Part shown: positions 1-9,200 of the stretch, one piece after another | Layout of the letters: every line of letters begins with the position of its first letter | Position numbering within the stretch: the stretch's first letter is position 1 | Assembly: GCA_963665015.2 (NCBI GenBank) | Contig: CAXXSY010000004.1 | Coordinates: forward strand, 1,302,001-1,366,000 | DNA: 64,000 nucleotides | DNA from: G963662655 sp963665015 | GTDB lineage: Bacteria; Cloacimonadota; Cloacimonadia; Cloacimonadales; JAIOQZ01 | Direction of reading: 5' to 3' | The notes under the pieces: model-generated | The model's input: the letters and a program-made list of their open reading frames with translations, nothing else | The model's database searches: none | Told to the model about the DNA's origin: nothing | Translations under genes and position numbers: made by a program

Positions 1-1
1 A

Positions 2-1108
2 AAGCACGGCATCCCCGCCGGAAATGTGTTTACGGACTGGCGACAGGCAGCCGAAAAGCCGCGGTTTGCCGATGCCGTCATCATCGCAACGCAGGACAAG
101 ATGCACACCGAACCGGCCATCGTATTTGCCGATCTCGGCTATAACATGATGCTGGAAAAGCCGATGGCTCCGACGCCCGATGCGTGCGTGGAAATCGTTG
201 AGGCGGTTGAAAGGAACAATATCATTTTTGCGGTGTGTCACGTTCTACGATATACCAGTTACACGCAAAACCTTAAGCGGCTCCTCGATGCGGGCAGAAT
301 CGGCGAAATAATCAGTATTCAACGACTGGAACCGGTGGGCTACTGGCATCAGGCACACTCGTACGTGCGCGGCAACTGGCATCGAGAAGCCGACTCCAAT
401 TCCATGCTTCTGGCAAAGTCCTGCCATGACCTGGATTGGATCCGGTACATCGTCGGTAAACCCTTCACAAGATTGTCCTCCTTCGGGAATTTAAAACACT
501 TCCGTAAAGAGAACCGGCCCTCGGGAGCGGCTTCCCGCTGTCTGGATTGCCCCGAAGGAATCGAACGGAACTGTCCCTATTCGGCGAAGAAAATCTATCT
601 GGGATTCTTCGAGCGAGGCGTGACCGGCTGGCCGGTATCCGTTCTAACGCCAAGCCCCACGCGAGAAAAGGTGTTGCATGAGCTGGAGACCGGACCTTAC
701 GGTAGATGCGTCTATGATTGCGAAAACGATGTTGTCGATCATCAGGTCGTGAATATGGAATTCGATAACGGATGCACCGCCGGCTTCACGATGACGGCAT
801 TCACCAAATCCGGCGGAAGACGCACGCGCATCTTCGGAACGCGCGGTGAGATCGAAGGTGACGGCAGGTTCATCAAAGTCCACGATTTCATGACCAATCA
901 GGACGAGACCATCGACACGCAGATAGCCGGCGGGATTATGAAGCAGCATGGCGGCGGTGATTTCGGACTGATGGAAAATTTCGTGAATGCGCTGCTTACT
1001 GGCGATCCTTCCCTCGTCATCACAGGAGCGCGCGAGAGTCTCGAAACCCATCTGGCGGTCTTTGCAGCCGAGAAGGCGAGAAAAGAAAACCGCGTCGTGG
1101 AGGTGTAG
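2..1108 (+). CDS. Gfo/Idh/MocA-family oxidoreductase (5' end cut by window edge)
   Basis: Predicted NAD(P)-dependent dehydrogenase acting on a sugar or related compound; the substrate cannot be read from sequence. The frame is open from base 2 without a good start, so the N-terminus with the GxGxxG dinucleotide motif lies outside the window. Visible family marks are the Rossmann end (VIIATQDKMHTEPAI), the EKP motif (LEKPMAPTPDAC) whose Lys is a family hallmark, and the following alpha/beta C-terminal domain with HDLDWIRYIVG. An insertion with four cysteines (CLDC...CPYS region) could bind metal. The downstream peptidase-like gene starts 3 bases after the stop, so the two are probably cotranscribed. 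Confidence 0.85.
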   Translation, partial: KHGIPAGNVFTDWRQAAEKPRFADAVIIATQDKMHTEPAIVFADLGYNMMLEKPMAPTPDACVEIVEAVERNNIIFAVCHVLRYTSYTQNLKRLLDAGRIGEIISIQRLEPVGYWHQAHSYVRGNWHREADSNSMLLAKSCHDLDWIRYIVGKPFTRLSSFGNLKHFRKENRPSGAASRCLDCPEGIERNCPYSAKKIYLGFFERGVTGWPVSVLTPSPTREKVLHELETGPYGRCVYDCENDVVDHQVVNMEFDNGCTAGFTMTAFTKSGGRRTRIFGTRGEIEGDGRFIKVHDFMTNQDETIDTQIAGGIMKQHGGGDFGLMENFVNALLTGDPSLVITGARESLETHLAVFAAEKARKENRVVEV

Positions 1109-1111
1109 AAC

Positions 1112-2002
1112 ATGACCGTGTCGTGGAAGATGCAGCACTACAACAACTCCTGCGCCTGCGCGTGCATGGCGATGCTGCTGAGCGCGCACGATATCGACAA
1201 GCAGGATAAGGACGTTATCGTCGAATGCAGGATGCCGTATCTGGTCTTACTGGACCGGGAAGATAAATCGTTTCGCGCCGGCATGCTGGTGCAGGACAAG
1301 GAAGTTTTCGACCTGATGCTGAACCGGTACGGATTCGAGCTCGCGGAGTGCAGGCATTCGAACTTCGAGCAGTACATCGACAAGGTTGACGAGTTGCTCT
1401 CGCGTGGCATGCCGTTCATGACGGGCATCATGAGGCCATCCCAAAACGGATCGCACGCGGTCGTATTCTACGAAATCAAGGACGGTCGTTACCTCTATCT
1501 GAATCCCGATACCGGCTTGGATAGAGCCATTGAGCACAAATTCGTAGAGGTACGGGACAAGGTGGCGTGCAGCTTCACGCGCGAGCAATTCCGGGAAGCC
1601 GCCAATCCGCACTATGTCATTGGTTATCTGTCGGATTTTTCCGGCCAAAAGCTCGATCCAAACAAGCTTTACGACCGCACCATCGAGAGTATGCAGTTGT
1701 TCAGCGAGATCGCGAAGCAGCGCCTGGACGACATCCCGACACCCGACTACGACGCCTTCTTCCGCTTCATCATCGATGTGGTAAAGCCCATCGCGCTCGA
1801 CCTCTGCACGGCCATCGATGCCGCCGACGAAAATCCGGAACTGGTCGAAAAATTGATCCGGTTCAAGAACGAGATCGTCGCGGCACAGAAGCAGGTGAAG
1901 AATGGCTCCGAAGTAGATTGGAATAGTCTGAAAGCCGGTATCGCCCGTTCTTTGGTTGAGATACAGGATTGTTTGATCGAATACTTTAGGCATGATGCGT
2001 GA
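1112..2002 (+). CDS. C39-like cysteine peptidase domain protein
   Basis: A 296-residue protein with no signal peptide. The N-terminal half resembles the papain-like C39 peptidase fold: Q8-x5-C14 (oxyanion Gln and nucleophile Cys), His115 in a SHAVVFYEI strand, and an NPD at 131-133 where C39 enzymes have a catalytic Asp-Pro. Asn131 therefore replaces or shifts the usual Asp, and activity is uncertain. Cys14 sits in a cluster of three cysteines (14, 16, 18). The C-terminal half is helical and unrecognised. A GGAGG ribosome site overlaps the end of the preceding oxidoreductase gene. It could be a double-glycine peptidase-like processing enzyme or a pseudo-peptidase; no substrate gene is visible nearby. 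Confidence 0.6.
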   Translation: MTVSWKMQHYNNSCACACMAMLLSAHDIDKQDKDVIVECRMPYLVLLDREDKSFRAGMLVQDKEVFDLMLNRYGFELAECRHSNFEQYIDKVDELLSRGMPFMTGIMRPSQNGSHAVVFYEIKDGRYLYLNPDTGLDRAIEHKFVEVRDKVACSFTREQFREAANPHYVIGYLSDFSGQKLDPNKLYDRTIESMQLFSEIAKQRLDDIPTPDYDAFFRFIIDVVKPIALDLCTAIDAADENPELVEKLIRFKNEIVAAQKQVKNGSEVDWNSLKAGIARSLVEIQDCLIEYFRHDA

Positions 2003-2113
2003 GGAAATCGGGGATTAGACGGCAGTGAGGGAGAGGATTGTTGAACAGGTGGAGAGGATGGGTAATGATGTAATACTTTGAAAGAGCGACTTTTGAATAA
2101 ATGTTTGGGGATA

Positions 2114-2977
2114 TTATGTTGCCAGATCAAAAGGCAAATCAGAAATGTCTTTTAGTCGGTCTCCTTTTATCATGATGTCGAGAAGTTCTCTTGAGTCATC
2201 AAGCTTTAATTTCTCGACAGTTGAAATCAACTCGTGGAGTGCAAAATGATACACGCAGTCGATATCTCCGGTGCCCAAGGCGAGAGAGGCCAATCGATTC
2301 GGAGTTGGTTCAGCTGTCACAACCATGATGTGAGGCAATTGGCCTTTCCTATTCCTTATGAGGTTCAGTGCCTCAGACCTAGAATTCTGGGCGCGATCAC
2401 TTCTGATTGTCCATTTGCACGAGATACTTGCATGTAGAATAGGATAATTGTTGTTCTTCTTTCTCAGCCATGTCAGTTTTGATACACTATCGTCCACAAT
2501 ATAGTCGTGTGTATTTATTGTTGAGTCCTCTTCAGGCATGCGTGTTACGATAACATCAGGGATAATCGTATAGTCGCTTCCAATAGCTGCCGCCAGTTCA
2601 GGATTCTCCTTTGCTGCTTTATCCAAAGCAACTAAATGAGAATATTGGGAAAATCGAGCAATTTCAAGCCGATCTCTTCCAGTTATGTGTTCAATACTCC
2701 ATTGACCTGGTCTTAGGTGCTTCAAGCTTGAGAATGTGTTCCGTATAAAATTTGCGCAATATTCTTCGAAAAGGCTACCCAACGTCTGTGCTGGTATTTT
2801 TTTCTCGTAATTCTTTGCTCCGATTTTCAATGCTATCGCCTGGGCTATCATGACGCTAGCGTTATTATGGGCGTCAGCATTGGTTGCAGAACCATTATTT
2901 CGGATGAATAAGATATTGTCTGTAAGTATATCGTGAAAAGCTTTACGTTCTGATGCAAATCTCGAATAAGTATTCAT
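2114..2977 (-). CDS. Type II restriction endonuclease, NgoMIV-like (CCGG family)
   Basis: A 287-residue endonuclease predicted to cut a CCGG-core site, most likely GCCGGC. The PD...(D/E)xK core is Pro140-Asp141 with Ser186-Cys187-Lys188, supported by Glu71 and Glu202. Arg192-Ser193-Asp194-Arg195 matches the R/K-x-D-R motif that reads the CCGG core in NgoMIV, Cfr10I and Bse634I. From memory, all these positions are one residue beyond those of NgoMIV (286 residues). The start codon overlaps the methyltransferase stop as ATGA, so translation is probably coupled, with methylase made first. The gene is clearly AT-richer than its neighbours, which suggests recent transfer. Confidence 0.88.
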   Translation of the reverse strand: MNTYSRFASERKAFHDILTDNILFIRNNGSATNADAHNNASVMIAQAIALKIGAKNYEKKIPAQTLGSLFEEYCANFIRNTFSSLKHLRPGQWSIEHITGRDRLEIARFSQYSHLVALDKAAKENPELAAAIGSDYTIIPDVIVTRMPEEDSTINTHDYIVDDSVSKLTWLRKKNNNYPILHASISCKWTIRSDRAQNSRSEALNLIRNRKGQLPHIMVVTAEPTPNRLASLALGTGDIDCVYHFALHELISTVEKLKLDDSRELLDIMIKGDRLKDISDLPFDLAT

Positions 2978-3936
2978 ATCGCTAATCTTAGTTCTTCGCG
3001 AGGTAGAAGGGCTCGAACAAGTTGAATTCCTATTGCCTTTGCAACAGGAGGAGGGAAGGCATTGCCAATTTGCCTATACATTGATGTCTTCTTTCCATAG
3101 AATAACCATTCATCAGGAAATCCTTGCAATCGAGCCGTCATTCGGGGCGTTAAACGGGGAAATCCAGTGAAATTCTTTTGAGGAGCATTATCCCATAAAC
3201 CACTTCCATCAACGCATAGTCCTTCCCAGGCCTTTTTCGATCTTGTCGGGCCTAAATCAGGCCCTCCATGCTTTTTGGACCCCCCTACAAGGGTTGGGGC
3301 AATAGAATCAGCTTTTTCTGCCCAGTCCTTTGCTCCTTGCCAACCATTTGCGCTCATGAGATCAACTAAAAGTTGTCCAACTGTTAATGGATCACATTTA
3401 CTGGGGATTGGCCATGAAAAATCGGTAGCAAGATCATTTCGTACACAGATAAAGACTACTCTCGGTCTTAATTGTGAAACGCCGAAGTCCGATGAATTTA
3501 ACAAACGCCAATCTGAAGTATAGCCAAGCTCATTCACTCTGCTTTCTAAACTGTGCCTGTATGATTTAAACCTTTCATCTAATAGTCCTCGTACATTCTC
3601 GATCATGATAGCCTTGGGGCTAGTTTCTGCGGCAAGCCGAATAACTTGAGGAAACATATCGCGCTCGTCATCTGCACCGAGTTGTTTTCCTGCCTTGGAA
3701 AACGGTGGGCAGGGAACACCACCACAAAGCAAGTCAACACCGTGATAGGGCTTTCCATCAAAGCTCCGGACATCTCCTTCGATTACATTCCAATTTGGTC
3801 TATTATATCTAAGAGTATTACACGCGTGTTTATCAATTTCAACGAGGGCAACATGTTTAAAGCCTGCCTGCTCAAGTCCTAGGGCTTGTCCTCCTGCACC
3901 AGCGCAGATTTCAAGTGATGTAAGTTCATTCTTCAT
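2974..3936 (-). CDS. DNA (cytosine-5) methyltransferase, partner of the NgoMIV-like nuclease
   Basis: A 320-residue C5-methyltransferase that would protect the host from the adjacent endonuclease. The motifs are in canonical order: I (LEICAGAGGQALGLEQAGF, SAM binding), IV (GGVPCPPFSKAG with the catalytic Pro-Cys), VI (ENVRGL), VIII (QLRPRVVFI), a target-recognition region, IX (RLTPRMTARLQGFPDEW) and X (RQIGNAFPPPVAKAIG). It lies upstream of and overlaps the endonuclease gene by 4 bases. No control (C) protein or Vsr-type repair gene is present. Base composition is low in GC, like the endonuclease. Specificity is inferred from the partner, not from the target-recognition region. Confidence 0.93.
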   Translation of the reverse strand: MKNELTSLEICAGAGGQALGLEQAGFKHVALVEIDKHACNTLRYNRPNWNVIEGDVRSFDGKPYHGVDLLCGGVPCPPFSKAGKQLGADDERDMFPQVIRLAAETSPKAIMIENVRGLLDERFKSYRHSLESRVNELGYTSDWRLLNSSDFGVSQLRPRVVFICVRNDLATDFSWPIPSKCDPLTVGQLLVDLMSANGWQGAKDWAEKADSIAPTLVGGSKKHGGPDLGPTRSKKAWEGLCVDGSGLWDNAPQKNFTGFPRLTPRMTARLQGFPDEWLFYGKKTSMYRQIGNAFPPPVAKAIGIQLVRALLPREELRLAI

Positions 3937-3960
3937 TCTTCATCTCTTCTATGACAAAAT

Positions 3961-3976
3961 AATTACTGGGGTAATT
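3961..3976. promoter_or_regulatory. Short inverted repeat upstream of the methyltransferase
   Basis: A perfect 6-bp inverted repeat, AATTAC-TGGG-GTAATT, lies 24 bases upstream of the methyltransferase start in the AT-rich leader. It is placed where an operator for autoregulation of the R-M operon would be expected, but no C protein is encoded here. The repeat is short and could be chance. Confidence 0.25.
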
Positions 3977-4067
3977 CATTGCTAATCAAATTCCTGAACT
4001 CCATATCATTTTCTGTATATGCCTACAGTCATGCTAATTCCGTCAAGGCTTTTTGTCGGAAAACTTT

Positions 4068-6047
4068 TCACTTCACCATCAGCGCCTTCCTCATCAAACT
4101 CCTCTCCCCGGTCGTGAGTTTCAGCAGATAGACGCCGCTGGAGAGCTCGTTCCCGTCGTCGCTTTGGCCGTTCCAGATGATGTGATGCAGTCCGGCGTCG
4201 TAGCGGTTGTTCGCGAGGGTGCGCACTTTGCGTCCACGGACATCGTAGATTTCGATGCGGACATCGGAATCGCGCTTCAGGCTGAAGGAGACGGTGGTGG
4301 ATGGGTTGAACGGATTGGGGTGGTTGGCGAGGCTCCAGGTGTATTGCGGCACGGTGGGATCGTCCTCCGATTCCGGCTCGACGTGGATGAGCCAGTCGAT
4401 ACGGGTTTCGGAATAATCGTCTCGAACCGCGAAACCGACCGTGTGATCCCGCAATTGATTGAACATGACCCTGATAGTCGGTAGCTGGGTGAACTCCAGA
4501 TCGTCCAGGTACCACTGGATGGACGTGGGATCGCCGTCGTCATCTACGTAATCGACCGAGAAATCCACCGACTGATCCAGCACGACCTGGAACTCCATTT
4601 CCTGCGGCACATGGCTGACGATAACGGGCGCCTGGTTCACCACGTTGATGTAGTTTTCGCGCACGGTTGTGGCATATTCGTCATCGTTGAAGACCGTCAG
4701 CTTCACGGAGTATGTACCCACCTCGCCGTAGGTATGTGACGGGTTCTGCTCCGAAGAATCGTATTCTCCGTCGTTGTCGAAGTCCCAGCGCCATTCCTCC
4801 GGACCGTGCAGCGATCGTTCGGTGAAATGGACGATATCGGTGGGATGCGGCTCGACATTGTCCGCTTCGAAGTACGCCGTCAGTACCGAATCGACTACCA
4901 CGTCCAACAGGAAATCGCAGGCGGTGGTCGCCATACTCTGCTGGGCGTCGAGGATCGTCTGATCGTCTGGCATGGCGCTCGTCCAGGCGTCGAAGTAGTC
5001 GTCGAACGCGTCGAAGAGCTGGATTTCCATGGGGAAGACCTGATCCCAGATACCGGTGTCAGCATCGTTTCGCAGCTTGTAGGTGTCGGCATAGGTTGAG
5101 CCGAAGGGGCAGTTATAGACATGCGCCTTAATCTCGTTGGCGCGCGTGCAGAGGATCGAGGAATCGTCGGTGTTCAGCTCCAGCGGCGGGCTTCCGAGGG
5201 GGAATACGGGCGTTGCGATGGCGCTGGCCGGTTGCCCGAGCATCGTCCACATGACGCTCAGGTTGGCCGGTTCGCCCGGCAGCACGCCACGGAAGATCGC
5301 AGCCGAGCCGTTGCCGTGCTCGCAGACGCTGAACGGGGTGTCGATGTAGCCCCAGGATATCCCCGGTTCATCGTAGTCGCTGAACGGGATTTCGTATGGA
5401 TTGCTGTCCGAATCGGAGTAGTCGCGCGTGTGGGTCTGGATGATGGAGCGGTAGTTGATGTTGCCGTCCGCCAATAGCTCATCGATCAGTGCTTGGCTGC
5501 GCGTGTATTTCTCGATGCCGTAGGAGCCTTCGCCGTTGACGGAGAATGTGGTGCGTACCACGAACCCACCCGTCGCGTCCGAGGTGTCGAACTTCCAGTA
5601 CTGGTTTGGCCCGACTTCATAGATGGCGGCGGAGCCGGTGCTGTCGAAGACCGCGTAATTCGTATGGGTGTCCCTTCCCTCGACATTGGTGCTGTCTAGG
5701 ATGGCTTCGAAATCCTCGAGCGTTTCGCAGATGGGCAGGCAGAACATCATCAGATCACCATTGCCCATGAGCCGTTCGAGGTCGCTCGACAGCGCGTTGC
5801 CGATAGCGAAACCCTTGTCATTGACGCCCATCCAGACGTAGTCCGTTCCCTCGCTGCCTACGCCGACAAAGCGGTTTCGGCCTTCGTCGTAGTATTTGAC
5901 CACCTGACTGCCGCTGATATCGCGATTTTTCCACATCAACGGTCTGCCGTCCGAGGTCGCGGTGCCGTTCGCCACACCGATCGTGCAGCAGAACAGCTCA
6001 ATAATGCCGAGTAAGAGAAGGGTGATTATGAGCGATTTTATTCTCAT
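4068..6047 (-). CDS. Secreted Ntn-hydrolase-like (C45/C69-type) protein with PKD and C-terminal sorting domains
   Basis: Predicted exported amidase or acyl-transferring hydrolase of 659 residues. A signal sequence is followed by Cys-Cys-Thr-Ile-Gly; in C45/C69-type N-terminal-nucleophile hydrolases a Cys exposed by cleavage is the nucleophile, and the next stretch (GTATSDGRPLMWKNRD) is typical of that group. After the roughly 390-residue hydrolase region comes a PKD-type Ig domain (RWDFDNDGEYDSSEQNPSH), another beta domain, and a C-terminal domain with NHPNPFNPSTTVSFSL and SSGVYLLKL, the type IX secretion / FlgD-Ig-like sorting signature. I chose the ATG at 6047 because GGAG lies 8 bases upstream; an in-frame TTG 12 bases earlier overlaps that ribosome site. 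Substrate is unknown. Confidence 0.75.
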   Translation of the reverse strand: MRIKSLIITLLLLGIIELFCCTIGVANGTATSDGRPLMWKNRDISGSQVVKYYDEGRNRFVGVGSEGTDYVWMGVNDKGFAIGNALSSDLERLMGNGDLMMFCLPICETLEDFEAILDSTNVEGRDTHTNYAVFDSTGSAAIYEVGPNQYWKFDTSDATGGFVVRTTFSVNGEGSYGIEKYTRSQALIDELLADGNINYRSIIQTHTRDYSDSDSNPYEIPFSDYDEPGISWGYIDTPFSVCEHGNGSAAIFRGVLPGEPANLSVMWTMLGQPASAIATPVFPLGSPPLELNTDDSSILCTRANEIKAHVYNCPFGSTYADTYKLRNDADTGIWDQVFPMEIQLFDAFDDYFDAWTSAMPDDQTILDAQQSMATTACDFLLDVVVDSVLTAYFEADNVEPHPTDIVHFTERSLHGPEEWRWDFDNDGEYDSSEQNPSHTYGEVGTYSVKLTVFNDDEYATTVRENYINVVNQAPVIVSHVPQEMEFQVVLDQSVDFSVDYVDDDGDPTSIQWYLDDLEFTQLPTIRVMFNQLRDHTVGFAVRDDYSETRIDWLIHVEPESEDDPTVPQYTWSLANHPNPFNPSTTVSFSLKRDSDVRIEIYDVRGRKVRTLANNRYDAGLHHIIWNGQSDDGNELSSGVYLLKLTTGERSLMRKALMVK

Positions 6048-6191
6048 GTCGAGCTCCAAACTTAATAAAGCGACGTTGGCGAATCAAGAAAACAATGGCA
6101 AGGAAAATGTTGGTTGTGGGTTTCGGGAAGGGCTACGGGAAAGCATACGTCCTCGTCCGCATAAACCATCTTCCCAATGTGCTACGTAGAG

Positions 6192-6217
6192 AAGGGCAGA
6201 CACAGAGGTCTGCCCTT
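6192..6217. repeat. Perfect 10-bp stem palindrome (REP-like)
   Basis: AAGGGCAGAC, a 6-base loop, then GTCTGCCCTT. It lies in the 249-base space between two sorting-domain genes, about 40 bases from a copy of the GCGGACG palindrome. There is no clear T-run on the minus strand, so it is not a canonical terminator for the upstream minus-strand gene. Confidence 0.7.
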
Positions 6218-6253
6218 ACAGCTTCTATCTTCTTTATTCTATTCCTTTTCGAT

Positions 6254-6277
6254 ATGCGGACGGGACGTCCGCGTTCT
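6254..6277 (-). repeat. Short copy of the GCGGACG palindromic repeat family
   Basis: Read on the minus strand this is GCGGACG-TCC-CGTCCGC preceded by AGAAC and followed by AT. It matches the short copies at 30569-30600 and 48323-48357. It lies 20 bases beyond the stop of the minus-strand gene ending at 6297 and in the same orientation as that gene. It lacks the long T-run seen in the 48.3-kb copy. Confidence 0.75.
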
Positions 6278-6296
6278 TTCTTCTGACTCCAGTATC

Positions 6297-9200
6297 CTAC
6301 TTCAGAAGCAGTACCTTTCGAATCTTCGTCGATTCACCGTCGATGGACAGCTTGCAGAAATACACGCCGCTTGCCACCTGCTTGCCGGATGAGTCCTGTC
6401 CCTTCCAGGTCGTTTCGTGGATTCCGGCTTTGCGCACTTCGGAAACAAGCCGGTTCACGCGCTGTCCGCGGATGTTGTAGATGGTCAGCTCGACCTTCGA
6501 ATCCGTCTTCAGCGAGTAGCGGAAGGTCGTTTCCGGGTTGAACGGGTTGGGGTAACTTGTGAAAATCCGTTTGTATGCGACAGGCTGGTCGCCGATTCCG
6601 ACGACCTGGTTGTAGATTCGTACCGTTCCGTCCATGTGTAGCTGGTTGGGGAAGAACGATACCGAATCGACGTCGGTCATGTTGAAGAAGTGGTCGCCGA
6701 TGTTGACCAGCACCGAATGCTCCGCCATGAAGTTGGTTCGATCCAGCCTGAGCGTTACTTCGGAGAGCAGGTTGAGGTCGAGCTGGAAATCCCAAGTTTG
6801 CATTTCCTCGCCGAAATAATCGAACGGTCGCTTGAATTCCTGGAAGAACCGATCTTCGGGGTAGTTGCTGAAGGACGGGTCCTGCACGATCTGCATGTTC
6901 AGACCGATGGGCTCGGGTCGTTCCGGCGGCTCGGGCGTGTCGAAGAAACGATCGAAAGCTTCAGTCGTGAATTCGTTAGCGCCCATAACGATCCGGTCGT
7001 GATCCTCGTCGTTTTGCGAGGCGATGAGATCGAGTGTCCATTCGTTTCGGAACGAGTCGAACAGCGGGTGGTGCGCGAAGGGCGCGATTTCGATAGCCAG
7101 GTTCGGTATATGACAGTAGAGGTAGAACGACTCTTCCGGCAGGATTTCCTGCACCAGCCGGTATCCGTCGCGGTAGGCGTAGATCGATTTCGAGATGTAG
7201 CCGTTTCGTACCGCTTCGGTGAACGTGTAGTCGAAGTCGTTGACCTTGATCGTGATATCTGTGTAGGGGAGAGGCCCGTAGTGCGGATTGGGAATAAAAT
7301 TCCAGCCCTGTACGAGTGGCGTTTCCCACTGGTTGAGCCGGAAGTCGATCCCGCCGAGATAGGTACCCCACAATTCATGACCGTATGCCCAGTAGGGAAC
7401 GCCGAATTGAGCCGATTCCTCGGTGCTAAAGCCGTCTTGCGAGTTCCAGGTGTAGAGATCGGTGTTTTCGTGCGGTGACAAACCTGCGTTCGTGATGGGA
7501 TTCGCGAAGAGCTTCCATCCTTCGGGGATGTTGATCTCGACGCTGCTGGGCACGATGCCGAAGCGGTATTCCGACTCGTACTCGGTGTAACTTCCATCCT
7601 CGAAGAATGCGCGCGCGACCATCATGCAGTCGGTCATCCAGACGCTGTTGGGGACGGTCCAGGTATAGGTGTCGGCACTGGAGCCGAGGCTCTCGACGAC
7701 GAGCAGGCTGTCCTCGCCGGCTCGGGTGTATAGCTGGACGTGATCGAACGAAATCGGGTATTCCGTATCCCAGTTGATCTCGAATTCGTCTCCCGCCTGG
7801 AAGTAGCGGTTCGTCATGTTGTTGAAGGTGATTCCGGGCTGCAAGTCACCCCAGTAGAGCGTGAAATAGACCCAGTCTGTGTTGTTGGTGGAGAAGTGGG
7901 CGACATCTTCCGACAGGTCGGTATAAGCGTTGTTCGATTGTCTGCGTATAAACAGCTTCTCGCCGTTCCGGACCAGGAAATCGGGCGCTTCGATGACGAA
8001 ATCGGTACCGGACTGGTTGGTTCGGACGCGCAGAACCCAGGTGTTGAGCCAGGTATCCTCGTCGTAATCGGCGTGAATCTCCTGAAATAGGCGTCTGTTG
8101 TTCGCATCGAAGTACTGCTCGTAGAATTCCGCCTGCACGTAGTTACCCGAAGGCGCATCGGTGTTGAGCTGATCGAATTCGGATTCCCATCCATCGGATG
8201 CGTATGCGTTCTTGCCGAAGCGAACGGAATCGGAGATGGTGCCGGAGGCGTTGTGGATATCGATCCGGTGGGTGCGCTGTACCTGCGCCCCGCGATAGTA
8301 TCGATCCCAGGCGACGGTGCCGTCGGTGTGTTGTCCGCTGACCCGGTAGTAATAGGTCTGAAGATTCTCGACATCGGTATCGACGTACGAATAGTTTACG
8401 TCTTCTTCTGATGAGCCGACCAGCGACGGATCGGTCTCCCAGGTGGCGATGGTCTCATAGGGCTCATCCAGATCGTTGGTACGCTCGATTATAAAACCCG
8501 CGTTGTCGGATTGTATCTGGGCGACCCACGCGATATCGACCGTCTCGCTTCTGCCGTAAGCGCCGAATCCGGCGACACTGGCGGGTCCGGTGAAGGTCTC
8601 GAGCTCTTCGGAGGTCGCGCTGGTATTGTTGTTGGAATCGATCGCACGGACGGCGAAGTAGTACGTTGTATTGGGATCCAGGTTGGTGATTCTTGCCGTT
8701 GTGTGCGCCTGCCCGGCGAGATGCCAGTCGTCGCCGCGATCCCAGATACTGTAGTTGCCGTTTGCGATCGGCTCTGTGGAGTAGAGAATCTCGTAGGTGT
8801 AGAAATCGTAGGCGCTTGCCTGTTCCCATTCGAGCGTTACCGAGCTGTAGCTCGAGGTAATGGTCGTCGGATTGGCGGGAGCTGTGGGAGCATGGTGGTC
8901 GTCAAACTCGAAGTAGTCTTCCAGCGTACTGCCGATGGCGGTCAGGAGGGGCTGATAGAATTCCAGCGCGCGGTCGTGAACCCTGGACATGTCGTATTTC
9001 ATAGTGAGGGGATCGTATGCACAGAACCAGCGCCAGTAGTTGGTCGTGTGCGGATAGCAGGAGGGAAGCTCGTCCATCTCGTAGTGGAGGAAAGGCTCTC
9101 GCTGATCGTAGCGATTTGTTCCGCTTATGGAGTACTGGAGTTGCCTGTTGGATGAATAACCGGGCAGGTCGATTTCATCGGAGACTTCGATGGTGTCTCC

